Source of the DNA: an uncultured Pirellulaceae bacterium
GTDB lineage: Bacteria; Planctomycetota; Planctomycetia; Pirellulales; Pirellulaceae
DNA: 64,000 nt
Assembly: GCA_905480545.1 (NCBI GenBank)
Contig: CAJQQR010000026.1
Location: 1 to 64,000, forward strand
Direction: 5' to 3'
Shown piece after piece: positions 27,536 through 37,533 of the stretch. The number at the start of each line of letters is the position of its first letter. Within the stretch, counting starts at the first letter, position 1. A model generated the notes under the pieces. The model made no database searches, was not told where the DNA came from, and saw nothing but the letters and a program-made list of their open reading frames with translations. The translations under genes and the position numbers were made by a program.

Positions 27536-28681
27536 TCATGCCAATTCTGGAATCTTTTCGCCAACCGTCCACTTCTTTGGATCGGCTTTATCGCGAATCA
27601 CTTTGCGGTAAAGTGTATCCCGTTCGACGGGTTCACGACCAGCTTCGCGGATCAATTCTTCCATGCGTTCGACCGTCAAAAGCTCAGGCGTCGTCGCACC
27701 CGCGTCATGGTAGATCAACTCATGTCGGACAGTCCCGTCAATATCATCTGCACCGAACGACAATGCTGTTTGAGCGGTGCCAATCCCAAGCATGATCCAA
27801 TACGCTTTCATGTGGGCAATGTTGTCCAGCATCAAGCGACTGATCGCCATCGTTCGCAAATCCATAACCGCGGTCGGTTTCTTAATATCTGAAAGGCCGG
27901 TGTTCTCTGGATGAAACGCCAGCGGAATGAACGTTTGGAAACCGCCCGTTTCGTCTTGCAACTCACGAAGGCGGATTAGGTGATCAATTCGATGGAAAGG
28001 CTTTTCGATGTGTCCGTACAACATCGTGCAGTTCGATCGAATTCCCATTTCGTGAGCAGCCCGATGGATGTCAAACCACGCTTTCGTTTCGGCTTTGTGT
28101 TCGCAAATTTTGTCGCGAACTTCGGGATGAAAGATCTCTGCACCACCACCTGGTAAACTGCCGAGCCCAGCATCGAGCAGCTCTTGTAAAATTTCCTTGA
28201 TTGACCGCTTCGTCAGAAATTCAAACCAATTGACTTCGACCGGCGTCCAAGCCTTGAGATGCAGACTGGGGTGGTTTTCAGTCAAAATCTGCAAGATATC
28301 GCGGTACCATTCAAACTTTTTTTGATGATGCAATCCGCCGACGATATGCATCTCCGTGCAGCCATTGTCGACGGCCTCCTGGCCTCTGGCGATGATTTGC
28401 TCGTCGGACATGACGTAGCTTTTTTCGCTACGCAGATCGGCTCGAAACGCACAGAATGTACATCGATAAACGCACACATTTGTGGGATTCAAATGCGTAT
28501 TGATGTTGTAATAGCCGACGTTGCCATTGATTCTTTCCCTGACGAGATTTGCCAACTGCCCAAGATCGTTGACCGGAATGTCGGGCTCGTACATCAAAAT
28601 GCCGTCGTCCAAAGACAATCGTTCGCCGGCTTCAACTTTGTTTCGAATCTCTTTCAGCTTTGGATCGGTCGTCAAAATCAT
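27536..28681 (-). CDS. mqnE: Aminofutalosine synthase MqnE
   Basis: A 381-residue radical SAM enzyme of the futalosine route to menaquinone. It joins 3-enolpyruvylbenzoate and SAM-derived adenosyl to give aminofutalosine. The iron-sulfur motif is Cys70-x3-Cys74-x2-Cys77 within TNVCVYRCTFCAF. Family landmarks follow: MHIVGGLHHQKKFEWY, LPGGGAEIF, NCTMLYGHIE and FIPLAFHPENT. This shows that the organism makes menaquinone by the futalosine pathway, which fits planctomycetes. Other mqn genes are not in the window. It is convergent with purN, only the tandem array between. Confidence 0.93.
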   Translation of the reverse strand: MILTTDPKLKEIRNKVEAGERLSLDDGILMYEPDIPVNDLGQLANLVRERINGNVGYYNINTHLNPTNVCVYRCTFCAFRADLRSEKSYVMSDEQIIARGQEAVDNGCTEMHIVGGLHHQKKFEWYRDILQILTENHPSLHLKAWTPVEVNWFEFLTKRSIKEILQELLDAGLGSLPGGGAEIFHPEVRDKICEHKAETKAWFDIHRAAHEMGIRSNCTMLYGHIEKPFHRIDHLIRLRELQDETGGFQTFIPLAFHPENTGLSDIKKPTAVMDLRTMAISRLMLDNIAHMKAYWIMLGIGTAQTALSFGADDIDGTVRHELIYHDAGATTPELLTVERMEELIREAGREPVERDTLYRKVIRDKADPKKWTVGEKIPELA

Positions 28682-28974
28682 TGATATCTACGGAAAAAAG
28701 TGGGAAATGTAGTGAAAGGACCGCACGTTTTGTGACCAAATTAACTTTGACGTGATCAGCCCGAGATGGCTTTCGTCATTTACAAAAAGCCGGTGTTCAG
28801 GAGAATTCACGAGTCTAAATGCTCGATAGCAAAATGTCCATGATGACATTTCCCCCAAAAAGGCTTATCCTAATTGCCCAAACTAACCTCTGGCGTTCAG
28901 AAATGGCTCACTTTCAATTCTGTGTCGTCGTTCTTCAATCTGGCCCAAACGGCCCATTGCAATTTCAATTTTAA

Positions 28975-30192
28975 ATGGCAAAGCGTAAAGTCAAACGAAT
29001 CAAAAAAGTTGTAAAACGTTCCGTCCGCGAGTCCGTTTCAAAGGCGGCAGTATCAAAAAATGCTGCTTCAAAAAAGGAAACGCCGCCGGTGAACCTGACG
29101 CAAAAAGACAAAAAGACGTTGACGTCGATCGTTGGACTTGCCGACAGTGTCGCAAAAACGGCGAAGGGCGGTCGTGCTCCCAACGTCGACATTCCCTCCC
29201 GAAGCCTTTCCAACGTGCGATTTAACAAAACGCAAAAAATCGTGGAAATGGGAGGCAATAAAAACAAGCGAGAACTGTTCAATCTTTCTCAAGCCAAAAG
29301 CTTTATGCAAACCGTCCTGGTTGGAAGCGGCTGTAAGAAGCTGATTGAGCAAGGAAAGACGACCAGCATTCGAGGCTTGTATTACATGCTCAAGCATAAA
29401 ATTGGTCAAACCAAAGAAAATACTTTTGAAGAGCAAAGCGATTGCGATCCCATCATTGAGGACGTCGAGGTGACGCTTGACTCCTTGCGTGAGGAACTGC
29501 ATTTGTATGCGTCGAATCGCGGCAACATGATGGGCGACATAACGTTGATCGACAACGGTGTCGAACTCAATTGCAGCCGGGTCGGCCGAAACGGTTATAG
29601 CATTCCGTCAATCGTTGAACCAGAAATGGTTCAATTTGGCAAAACGAAAGCAAAGTTTATCCTGCATGTGGAAAAGGACACCGTGTTCAGCCGTTTCGTC
29701 GAGGATGAATTCTGGAAAAAACACAACTGCCTGTTGACGCATGGTAGTGGGCAGCCTCCACGAGGGGTGCGGCGTCTGTTAAATCGGATGCACAAAGAAC
29801 TAAAACTACCCATCTATTGCCTGCTTGATAATGATCCGTGGGGCTATTACATCTACAGCGTGATCAAACAGGGATCCATCAACCTTGCTTATGAATCACA
29901 GAGAATGGCAATTCCAGCGGCACGGTTTATGGGGTTACGAAGCAAAGATTACGATCGCTGTGGACTGTCATCCAGCGTGCAAATCAAGCTGAGCGACACT
30001 GACAAAAAGCGCGCAAAACAAATCGCGAGCTACCCGTGGTTTGAGAACAAAAAGCCATGGCAAAAGGAGATCGACATAATGATCAGCAATGACTTTAAAC
30101 TGGAGGTCGAGGCATTGATTAGCCTTGATATCAGTTATGTGACCGAAGAATATGTCCCAACCCGATTGCAAGATCGCGACTTCTTGGATTAA
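28975..30192 (+). CDS. top6A: DNA topoisomerase VI subunit A
   Basis: A 405-residue Spo11/TopoVI-A protein. A Lys-rich tail (1-35) precedes the domain. The winged-helix active site is TSIRGLYYML, with Tyr137 the likely DNA-linking residue (second Tyr by comparison with Spo11). The Toprim domain supplies Glu223 (HVEKDTVFSR) and the acidic pair Asp275 and Asp277 in LLDNDPWGYYIYSV. The later GLRSKDY segment also fits. The A2B2 enzyme relaxes and decatenates DNA with ATP bound by subunit B. Topo VI is mainly archaeal and plant, but is known from some bacteria. No subunit B gene is adjacent. The sigma-factor gene follows after 83 bases. Confidence 0.9.
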   Translation: MAKRKVKRIKKVVKRSVRESVSKAAVSKNAASKKETPPVNLTQKDKKTLTSIVGLADSVAKTAKGGRAPNVDIPSRSLSNVRFNKTQKIVEMGGNKNKRELFNLSQAKSFMQTVLVGSGCKKLIEQGKTTSIRGLYYMLKHKIGQTKENTFEEQSDCDPIIEDVEVTLDSLREELHLYASNRGNMMGDITLIDNGVELNCSRVGRNGYSIPSIVEPEMVQFGKTKAKFILHVEKDTVFSRFVEDEFWKKHNCLLTHGSGQPPRGVRRLLNRMHKELKLPIYCLLDNDPWGYYIYSVIKQGSINLAYESQRMAIPAARFMGLRSKDYDRCGLSSSVQIKLSDTDKKRAKQIASYPWFENKKPWQKEIDIMISNDFKLEVEALISLDISYVTEEYVPTRLQDRDFLD

Positions 30193-30275
30193 TAGCTGCT
30201 TCATGACCTGCACGCACAGAGCGTCAAATACGATATTGAAGGGACATTCCACTGCAAATATGTTAACTTGCTGAG

Positions 30276-30893
30276 ATGAGCGGATCACAAGACAAAGCAG
30301 ATGCTGCAGCGACTGACGGCGATGCGGCAAAAGAAATTGACCATGAATTTGGAAAGCGTATCGATAACTTTCGGTCGTATCTCAACTTAATGGCTCGGAT
30401 GCAAATGGATAGGCGTTTGCAAAGCAAAATGGATGCATCAGACCTCGTCCAGCAAACAATGCTTCAGGCCCACCGAGCTCAGAACAATTACGAAGGCAGC
30501 TCAGATAAACAATTAGCGGGCTGGCTTCGACAAATATTAGCGAGGAACGTTTACCACGCGACGCGGGATTTCCAACGCGACAAGCGGGATGTCCGCAACG
30601 AGCGTTCCATCGAAAACGCAATGGACAATTCGGCGGCTCGCGTCGAAGCATGGCTCAAATCTGATCAAACTTCACCAGATGCGAAAGCCGCAAAAAACGA
30701 ACAGGTGTTAATGCTTGCGGGTTCCCTCGATGCGTTAGACGAAGCGAAACGAACCGCGGTTGAATTGCATTACTTGCAAGGCTGGAAATTAGTAGAAATC
30801 GCAGAACACATGGAACGCAGTGTGTCAGGTGTCGCGGGCTTAGTCCATCGCGGATTGAAGGAACTAAAACAGATTATGGCATCTGAAGAATAG
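30276..30893 (+). CDS. ECF-type RNA polymerase sigma factor
   Basis: A 205-residue sigma-70 family protein. Region 2 spans about residues 30-100, with the core-binding DASDLVQQTMLQAHRA stretch. Region 4 covers about 140-200, with the helix-turn-helix LVEIAEHMERSVSGVAGLVHRGLKEL. The pattern matches the expanded planctomycetal sigma factors that often sit next to Ser/Thr kinase genes; here no kinase follows, and no anti-sigma gene is seen. It is convergent with the DUF58 gene. Its target genes are unknown. Confidence 0.9.
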   Translation: MSGSQDKADAAATDGDAAKEIDHEFGKRIDNFRSYLNLMARMQMDRRLQSKMDASDLVQQTMLQAHRAQNNYEGSSDKQLAGWLRQILARNVYHATRDFQRDKRDVRNERSIENAMDNSAARVEAWLKSDQTSPDAKAAKNEQVLMLAGSLDALDEAKRTAVELHYLQGWKLVEIAEHMERSVSGVAGLVHRGLKELKQIMASEE

Positions 30894-30945
30894 AGAAAAA
30901 CCATAGCCAAAAATCGCGAGTCGGGCACTGACTTTCGCAATCGGT

Positions 30946-31848
30946 TCATCTCAATATTTTTCGCAAGACCGATGCAATATTCATATCGGTTGTGATCTGC
31001 TGAAATTGAATATTCTGCTTTTGGCAAAATCGCGTAATCATATTTGTGCTGTTCTCTACCACTTTTTGATAAGCTTTTCGAAGCGCGACCGGATCGATCA
31101 TCACGGACAAATCAGATTCCATACCTTTCATTTGAACGGGCTGAGAAATATCGAATTCCAGTTCCGCCCGATCCAGAGTTTGCAACAAAATCACCTGATG
31201 CTTCCGATGGCAGAGCGTTTCCATTCCAGCCGCGAGTGACTCGAAATCGTCAAAACAATCACTTACGACGACCACCACCCCGCGTTTTCGAGCTTCGACA
31301 GCGACCTCCGCTAAGCTTGATCTAAAATCCGTTTTTACGACACTACTCTTCGTTTGACCGTGCTGACTTTCACCTGATAACGTTTCAATCATATTGGTGA
31401 GATTCTCTTTTTGATCGCTTGGTCGGACGATTTTTTTCACCACATCTGCAAATGTGACCAACGCCATCGCGTCGCGTTGGTTCAACACCAACCACGCCAA
31501 AGTCACACCAAAACAACAGGCATAATCATATTTGGAAAAAACGGCGTTTGCACTTTTGAAATGCATGCTTGGACTCTGATCAACAACCAACCAACAGCAA
31601 AGATTGGTTTCATCTTCGTACTGCTTGACGTGGACGTTGTCGGTTCGCGCAAACACTTTCCAATCGACGTATCGCATATCGTCTCCTGGCACGTACTCGC
31701 GATGCTGCGAAAATTCGACGGAATTGCCTTGAAACGGACTGCGGTGCATTCCTGTCACCAGCCCGTCAACGATCGTTGATGCCCGCAGCCGCAAATCCTT
31801 GAACTCACTGAGCGTTTTTGGATCCAAATAAGTTGGGGAGGAGTCCAT
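30946..31848 (-). CDS. DUF58 protein with von Willebrand-like fold
   Basis: A 300-residue protein, if started at the ATG at 31848; an upstream ATG at 31890 would add 14 polar residues. The family core QHREYVPGDDMRYVDWKVFART and the MIDAS-like DQSPSM segment are present. DUF58 proteins pair with MoxR ATPases, which are thought to act as chaperones that insert metals or assemble complexes on them. The start lies inside the end of the MoxR gene (44-base overlap), so the pair is coupled. It is the last gene of a four-gene minus-strand unit. Confidence 0.9.
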   Translation of the reverse strand: MDSSPTYLDPKTLSEFKDLRLRASTIVDGLVTGMHRSPFQGNSVEFSQHREYVPGDDMRYVDWKVFARTDNVHVKQYEDETNLCCWLVVDQSPSMHFKSANAVFSKYDYACCFGVTLAWLVLNQRDAMALVTFADVVKKIVRPSDQKENLTNMIETLSGESQHGQTKSSVVKTDFRSSLAEVAVEARKRGVVVVVSDCFDDFESLAAGMETLCHRKHQVILLQTLDRAELEFDISQPVQMKGMESDLSVMIDPVALRKAYQKVVENSTNMITRFCQKQNIQFQQITTDMNIASVLRKILR

Positions 31849-32848
31849 GTGATTTGAATCCTGATTCTTTTGTCGTTTCTTCGACGACATGTTTGATGAT
31901 ATCCCGCGACGTCACGTTGTCCGCATCCGCAGAAAAATTGGTTCGAATCCGATGCGACAAAACTGATTCACAAACCGCCTGAATATCCCCTTCGTCGACG
32001 GCAAACTTTCCGTGGATTGCTGCTCGAGCCTTTCCGGCAATCAATAGATTTTGGCCACCGCGTGGCCCGGCTCCCCACGTCACATATTTCTTCACCATTT
32101 CGGATGTTGATTCCAACTGTGGCCGTGTCTTGCGAGTTAACTTCAACGCATACTCCCCGATGTGCGACGCGACAGGAACTTGCCTTACAACGCGAATCAG
32201 CTCTAAAAGTTCATCTTTTTCCATGACCACGTCAAGCTTTTCATCCAAACCAGATGTGGTATTCAATATGACCTCCAACTCTTCAGCTTCAGTCGGATAG
32301 TCAACCGACACTTGAAACATAAATCGATCGAGCTGAGCTTCAGGAAGAGGATAAGTTCCTTCTTGTTCGATTGGGTTTTGAGTCGCCAAAACAAAAAACG
32401 GATTAGGCAAGGAGTGTTTTGTTCCCGCGGCGGTAACCTGTTTTTCCTGCATCGCTTCTAATAACGCAGCCTGTGTCTTGGGCGGCGTGCGATTAATTTC
32501 GTCGGCAAGAATAAGATTGGCAAAAATTGGGCCATTCACAAATTTAAAAACTCGCTCACCGGTGGAGCGATCTTCCTGAATAACCTCTGTCCCAGTTATA
32601 TCAGACGGCATTAAATCCGGAGTAAACTGCACGCGACTGAAACGGAGATCAAGCACTTGCGAAAGAGAACGGACCAATAAGGTTTTTGCCAAACCAGGAA
32701 CGCCCACGAGCAAACAATGACCACCAGCGAAGAGCCCAATCAGGAGCTTTTCGATCGTGTCCTCTTGACCGATTACTACTTTTGCCAATTCGTTTTTCAA
32801 ATTCAACGACAACTGGTGAAGTCTTTGAATTTTTTCAACGTCGTCCAT
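31805..32848 (-). CDS. MoxR-family AAA+ ATPase
   Basis: A MoxR ATPase of 347 residues from the ATG at 32848; a GTG at 32911 would add 21 weakly conserved residues but would touch the upstream stop exactly. Walker A is GVPGLAKT, Walker B LILADEINRTPP, sensor 1 ATQNPIEQEGTYPLPEAQLDRF. These all match MoxR. It is expected to remodel or activate a partner together with the DUF58 protein encoded directly downstream. The position between the propeller protein and DUF58 suggests a role in assembling the surface proteins of this operon, but that is inference. Confidence 0.92.
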   Translation of the reverse strand: MDDVEKIQRLHQLSLNLKNELAKVVIGQEDTIEKLLIGLFAGGHCLLVGVPGLAKTLLVRSLSQVLDLRFSRVQFTPDLMPSDITGTEVIQEDRSTGERVFKFVNGPIFANLILADEINRTPPKTQAALLEAMQEKQVTAAGTKHSLPNPFFVLATQNPIEQEGTYPLPEAQLDRFMFQVSVDYPTEAEELEVILNTTSGLDEKLDVVMEKDELLELIRVVRQVPVASHIGEYALKLTRKTRPQLESTSEMVKKYVTWGAGPRGGQNLLIAGKARAAIHGKFAVDEGDIQAVCESVLSHRIRTNFSADADNVTSRDIIKHVVEETTKESGFKSHGLLPNLFGSKNAQ

Positions 32849-32911
32849 TCCATCTTTCTTTGTATGAATCTCGGATGACCCGTCCACCGAATTCGACCAT
32901 TCCCCAAACAC

Positions 32912-35050
32912 CTATTCGCCAAACGCGAACAAACGATCTTCAGTTGCGATCAACATGATACCGTTTGCGATCATCAAGTTGCCACCGGTCATCTGCCGCA
33001 TCTTCAAGTCAATAATCTTTGAAAGCCGAGGGGATTTTGAGTTCGTTAACTCTGATGAAAAAACAAAAATACGATCCCGTGTCGGCCAGTAGACCCATTT
33101 ATCCGAGATCACCCCCTGCCCCATTCCGCGAGGCGAAGGGAGGCCGAATGAATTGTATCCAACATTCGAACCCATGGGAAAAGCAGCGTCGACTACGCCG
33201 GTCTTGATGCTAAGCCAAAACAGTTGGTCACCACTTACCAACAAATGCGAATCTGTCTGGCCAAGTACATGGGCCGTCCGATTCAATTGCGTTTTCCAAA
33301 GATTAACTCCAGTCAACAAATCAAAACAATAAATAAAATCTGAGTCGGTGGGTGCGACAAATAACTTACCCGATTTTTCCAAACAATAACTCTGCTGTCG
33401 TGGCGTTTCTTCACGAAACATCTTTTGTGTTTCAAATCGATCACGAGGATAATCTGCAACCCACTCAACCGCCCCGTTTTGTGCATTTAAACAACCGACA
33501 AATCCAGACGCTGCTACGACAATCCGATTTCGGAATTTGTGAACACGAACGTTACTAACCTCATCGGCTATGGCTTGGCCTGCGGTATTTCCAGATCCCA
33601 GTTCGGTCAACCAAGCCCTCTTCGGTTGTGAAAGTCGATTCGATGGACTGAGCTCTAAACACTCGACAAACAATTGCGAGACCGAGTTATCGCGATACGA
33701 CTTTCGTTTTAACGCGAATAGCTTGCCATTTGAAAACAGCGGCGTGGACTCAAATTCGATTCTCGAATCTTCATTTGAAACCGGAAAGCCCGGCAAGCTT
33801 CGACCACCACGACGCAAGTTCAAGCCAATCAAGTAACTTCGGTTACGAGTGACAGAATCATTCCGATAGGTTGTTCTGGAATCACCCATTCGGGCAAATA
33901 ATTTCCCATCGGAAATTACGACATCAAACCGAGGATTTCCTATTTTTTGGCGACTGGTTTCTACGGTTTCATTTTTCAATAAAGTCTCCCAAATCACCTC
34001 CTCATCACCATCGAAACTTTCAGTCGAACGTTTGTAGACTTGATGCTCATCGCACCAATACGCAGCGCCGGAAAACATCTTTACGGTGGTTGTAATCGAT
34101 TGGGACGCACCATCACTTACCGATGAATAGGCCTGAAAGGTTGGCGATTTTGATTTAGAAATTGCGTTGATCGGATTTACCCAAATCGGGCGGCCCTTGA
34201 TATCAACCGGTTGGCGATCCGATACCCTCTGAGACAAAGAATCATTTCGCCCCAACGTTGAGGTCATAAGCACTCGTTCACGAGCGAAAACTTCATCCAG
34301 TTTTCGAAACGGCAACTCTGATTCACCAAGTACGTTGAATCGAGAATTTGCGTAATTCAATTTTAAATACTTCAACTTCTGGTCCGCCGTTGCCATGTCA
34401 TTCGCAAACAACGAAGCAAACATCGAATTCGCCATCAAGTCCATTGGTGACAAATTCGAATCGGGATATCGAAGCAACGACCTCACCGGAAAGTTGGGAT
34501 CATGAATCAACGAATCCCACAACTCCATTGCCGAATAAAATTCGCCGCTTTCGAAATGAAACTTGGCCAACAGATCCGCTGCTTCATCACCGATTTGGCT
34601 GTGGAAATATTTACTTACAACTCCCTGCAAAGCTTCTGAGTCACGAGCTTGTTTCGCCGCTCGATACATCAAATTTGCTTCGGCGTCGATCAATTCACGA
34701 TACTTCACGTAAGCCTCGGGAAAAGCAACTTTCCAGGATGATAACTCCAGATCCAAAAACCTTTTTGCTGGTAAAAACAATCGGCAATTGTTTTTGGTTT
34801 TGTCCACAACCCGAAAAAAACCTCGGATGTCACTACTGTGAAAATCGACTGCGGCCTTTGCCGCAGCATCAAATGCCTGGTTGCGAACCAATTCGTTGAT
34901 CCGCAAAACTTCTCCGACATTGGCGAGTTCGATTTGTTTTCCGTCAACAAACTCAACTTCTTGAGATCGCAATGCCTGCGTATCCAAAATCAAAAACGCA
35001 AAAAGCAGGGAATGCAAAAGGAGACCATTGCTGTTCAAGGTGATTTTCAT
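32912..35050 (-). CDS. Secreted PQQ-type propeller protein
   Basis: A secreted protein of 712 residues from the ATG at 35050, chosen because a good signal peptide starts there (to about the LRSQE cleavage region). ATGs at 35098 and 35104 would overlap the upstream gene. The first half (about 30-250) is helical, TPR-like, with alternating Ala and aromatic positions. The second half is a beta-propeller of PQQ/BamB type: blades such as VVAASGFVGCLNAQNGAVEWVA, then IYCFDLLTGVNLWKTQL and LFWLSIKTGVVDAAF. No catalytic residues can be named. The role is likely protein binding in the envelope. It lies between the squalene-repeat gene and moxR in one operon. Confidence 0.78.
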   Translation of the reverse strand: MKITLNSNGLLLHSLLFAFLILDTQALRSQEVEFVDGKQIELANVGEVLRINELVRNQAFDAAAKAAVDFHSSDIRGFFRVVDKTKNNCRLFLPAKRFLDLELSSWKVAFPEAYVKYRELIDAEANLMYRAAKQARDSEALQGVVSKYFHSQIGDEAADLLAKFHFESGEFYSAMELWDSLIHDPNFPVRSLLRYPDSNLSPMDLMANSMFASLFANDMATADQKLKYLKLNYANSRFNVLGESELPFRKLDEVFARERVLMTSTLGRNDSLSQRVSDRQPVDIKGRPIWVNPINAISKSKSPTFQAYSSVSDGASQSITTTVKMFSGAAYWCDEHQVYKRSTESFDGDEEVIWETLLKNETVETSRQKIGNPRFDVVISDGKLFARMGDSRTTYRNDSVTRNRSYLIGLNLRRGGRSLPGFPVSNEDSRIEFESTPLFSNGKLFALKRKSYRDNSVSQLFVECLELSPSNRLSQPKRAWLTELGSGNTAGQAIADEVSNVRVHKFRNRIVVAASGFVGCLNAQNGAVEWVADYPRDRFETQKMFREETPRQQSYCLEKSGKLFVAPTDSDFIYCFDLLTGVNLWKTQLNRTAHVLGQTDSHLLVSGDQLFWLSIKTGVVDAAFPMGSNVGYNSFGLPSPRGMGQGVISDKWVYWPTRDRIFVFSSELTNSKSPRLSKIIDLKMRQMTGGNLMIANGIMLIATEDRLFAFGE

Positions 35051-35075
35051 ATTGGACACAGCGTTATCAACTCTT

Positions 35076-37208
35076 TTATTCAACCGAAACAGATTCATCT
35101 GCATCGATATCGATTTGCTTGAACAACGGAAGATGGCGGTAGTAGACTTCCAAAGTACAAACCGCTAACGATGTCGAATAGATACGGCCACCCTGATTCC
35201 CCCACGCAAAACGGTCGGCATCGAAACTTCCTGCATAATTCCCTGTGGTTCGCTGGAGTGGAACCAGCATTTTCTGCATTTGCGAATTCCATTTTTTCCA
35301 TTCCTCACCGCCATAGTGGTGAAAGAATTGCGTTGCGTAATAAATATAATAGAGGTTATATTCGCCGCCTTCTTTTTTAGATGGCGGAGCATTATTCAAT
35401 AGATGCTCTGTAGCAATTTTCAAACGCACATCATCTCGCTTCCAGCCCAGATAAATTCGGCAAAGCAAGGCTTCGGCGGTCATCGCAGGCGAAAAGTCAG
35501 ATCCACGATAGTATCGATATCGTGTTCCCGCCGGAAAGTTATTCGACTTTCGGTTTCCCATCGAGTCCAGAAAATCGCTGGCATACAGAATGGTTTTCCG
35601 CGGAACATCGAGTCCCAGTTGGGGCAAAAGCGCACTTTGCAACGCCATCATTTGCCAACCCGTAACACTCGTATCCCCAAGGGTTCCTGGATTGTACCTC
35701 CAACCGCCCCGGTTTGAACGTCTGTTGGTGATGTGCTGTGAGCCGACGATAAAGTCGATCGCTTTTTGTGCAGGGAGTCGGAATTGCTCATCACCTGACA
35801 ACGCGTAGGCTTCCACCAATACGATGGCACCTTGACCGTGAGCGTACATCCCAACATTGCTCTTCAAACGACCACGCAAATCGCCTGAATTTGAATCTTG
35901 ATGCTCGATCATCCACCGAAGACCTTTCGCTACCGTCGATTTATAGCGGCCAACCTCATGCGTTTGCCCAGCACCCAAGAACGGCAGAAGTGCTAAAGCC
36001 GTCCCTGCCATGTCACCACGATTATTTTTTCGATAATGATATTTGTACTCGTTAAGACTCCAACTTCCATCTGAGTTTTGAACTTGAGCCAACCAACGAA
36101 GCCCACGAGCAACTGCGGCTTCGGTCACCGACGTGCCTCCCTCTTTCTTCAACATTTCGACTCGCAGCCGTGGATCGCGAGCAACGAATCGAGCCGATTG
36201 CCCTTGATTCGTTGTGAGACTCCGTTTGACATCATTCAAATCAGGCAATTGTGTTTGCGGGTCGTCATCCACTCGAAGTTCTTTTGCATCCTGATCCGCC
36301 TTGAGAATCGATTCACGGACATCCGCATCGGCCAAGTCTGCGTCGCGTGGAACGGGTGCTTCAAAATCCAGATCCTGTTCAGCTTTAGCGACCGTGATTT
36401 CCCCCCCCTCTTCATCTACGACAGAGATTGCGGTTGAGAGCGTGATCGAATCATCTTTTGATTCCAGAAGATGATCGAAGTACAACATTAATAAGATAAT
36501 GATCAGAATCAGGTGCAACAAAAAACTGATCAACCAAGCCGGAGTCATCCGAAACGTCTCTCGCATGCGAGCAATCGTTGAACGTCGCTCACGCATGCGC
36601 CGGATTCTCTCCAGTGGCGTTGCATCACCAGCGGACTTCCTTCGACGTTTGTTTCGGCTGATATGTCTTGGAGCTGGCGGCTTCGTCCTCGATGCTGGTT
36701 CGGATTGAGGCGCAACCGACGGCGAAACAGTTTCACGGACAGGAGCCATTCTGTTTGGCTGAATCGCGGCTTTTTTCGGAGGCTCCTTCTCCTGCAGCAA
36801 CCGCTCGACGGCTTCCTCTTGTTCTCGCGTCAATTGAATGCGAGCTCCACATTGCCAACAGTCTGCCGTCAACAACCACATCCGAACCGACATCGGCGCT
36901 GAACATTGTGGACAAGCACAAAAAAGCGAATTTCCTTCAACCCAAATTTTACCCGTCGCCGTTTCGATCGTCAGTCGAATGCTCTCACCGGTATCCTGCT
37001 GCGAAAGCCGCTTGGTTGAGACATCGTCCATTGCGACGTTCGACTTGTATTTTTGATCCACCATCGGAAGTGGTGACGTCGAATTGAGAGACATGACCAC
37101 AGGCTGTGCTTCAGATTCTGCAGAACCTCTTGTACCAACTGCGTGCTGTAAACGCGCGTCGTCTCCAGATTCATCATGAAGAGAATAGATGGTCGGGTAT
37201 CTCGCCAC
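35076..37208 (-). CDS. Zinc-ribbon membrane protein with squalene-cyclase-like repeats
   Basis: A 710-residue protein from a GTG start; an ATG at 37094 is an alternative. A cysteine ribbon (CACPQC and CWQC) lies at about residues 98-121. Polar and basic stretches follow, then one membrane segment (about 222-243). The extracellular half (about 355-690) consists of alpha-alpha barrel repeats of the prenyltransferase/squalene oxidase type: LRWLAQVQNSDGSW, GLRWMIEHQDSNSG, AIDFIVGSQ and GGWRYNPG. No DxDD catalytic motif of squalene-hopene cyclase is seen, so enzymatic activity is doubtful. Planctomycetes often place such proteins near MoxR/DUF58 genes. First gene of the unit. Confidence 0.82.
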   Translation of the reverse strand: MARYPTIYSLHDESGDDARLQHAVGTRGSAESEAQPVVMSLNSTSPLPMVDQKYKSNVAMDDVSTKRLSQQDTGESIRLTIETATGKIWVEGNSLFCACPQCSAPMSVRMWLLTADCWQCGARIQLTREQEEAVERLLQEKEPPKKAAIQPNRMAPVRETVSPSVAPQSEPASRTKPPAPRHISRNKRRRKSAGDATPLERIRRMRERRSTIARMRETFRMTPAWLISFLLHLILIIILLMLYFDHLLESKDDSITLSTAISVVDEEGGEITVAKAEQDLDFEAPVPRDADLADADVRESILKADQDAKELRVDDDPQTQLPDLNDVKRSLTTNQGQSARFVARDPRLRVEMLKKEGGTSVTEAAVARGLRWLAQVQNSDGSWSLNEYKYHYRKNNRGDMAGTALALLPFLGAGQTHEVGRYKSTVAKGLRWMIEHQDSNSGDLRGRLKSNVGMYAHGQGAIVLVEAYALSGDEQFRLPAQKAIDFIVGSQHITNRRSNRGGWRYNPGTLGDTSVTGWQMMALQSALLPQLGLDVPRKTILYASDFLDSMGNRKSNNFPAGTRYRYYRGSDFSPAMTAEALLCRIYLGWKRDDVRLKIATEHLLNNAPPSKKEGGEYNLYYIYYATQFFHHYGGEEWKKWNSQMQKMLVPLQRTTGNYAGSFDADRFAWGNQGGRIYSTSLAVCTLEVYYRHLPLFKQIDIDADESVSVE

Positions 37209-37533
37209 TGGATTTTGCCTGTTGCCTCAATTGCTGATTCGCTCGATTATAAAGCAATTCGTGGATTGTTGAACAAATTAGAGTTTTTATGAACATTTAA
37301 CGTAAAAGTCACGTTTTGGTTCATTTCGACATCCGTTCAAAAGAATCACCGTTCGGAATCCCAAAACGCCGGTAGTTGCCGTGCCTTTAACCTCTATTGG
37401 TTAAAATATAGGGTTGCCACCCACAGCTTTTTTCGGTCCAACTAAGGCATATGCTGGCCAATAAATCTTATACGTCTAACGTCATTAGATTCTCACTTGC
37501 CAGGTTCCCATTCATTAAATTGCGTCAGACAAC
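37209..37533. promoter_or_regulatory. Divergent control region with perfect 7-bp palindrome
   Basis: The 325 bases between the four-gene operon and the FG-GAP lipoprotein gene. TTTAACC (37386-37392) and GGTTAAA (37399-37405) form a perfect palindrome with six bases between, about halfway between the two starts. It looks like a transcription factor site. No gene is seen here. Confidence 0.5.
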
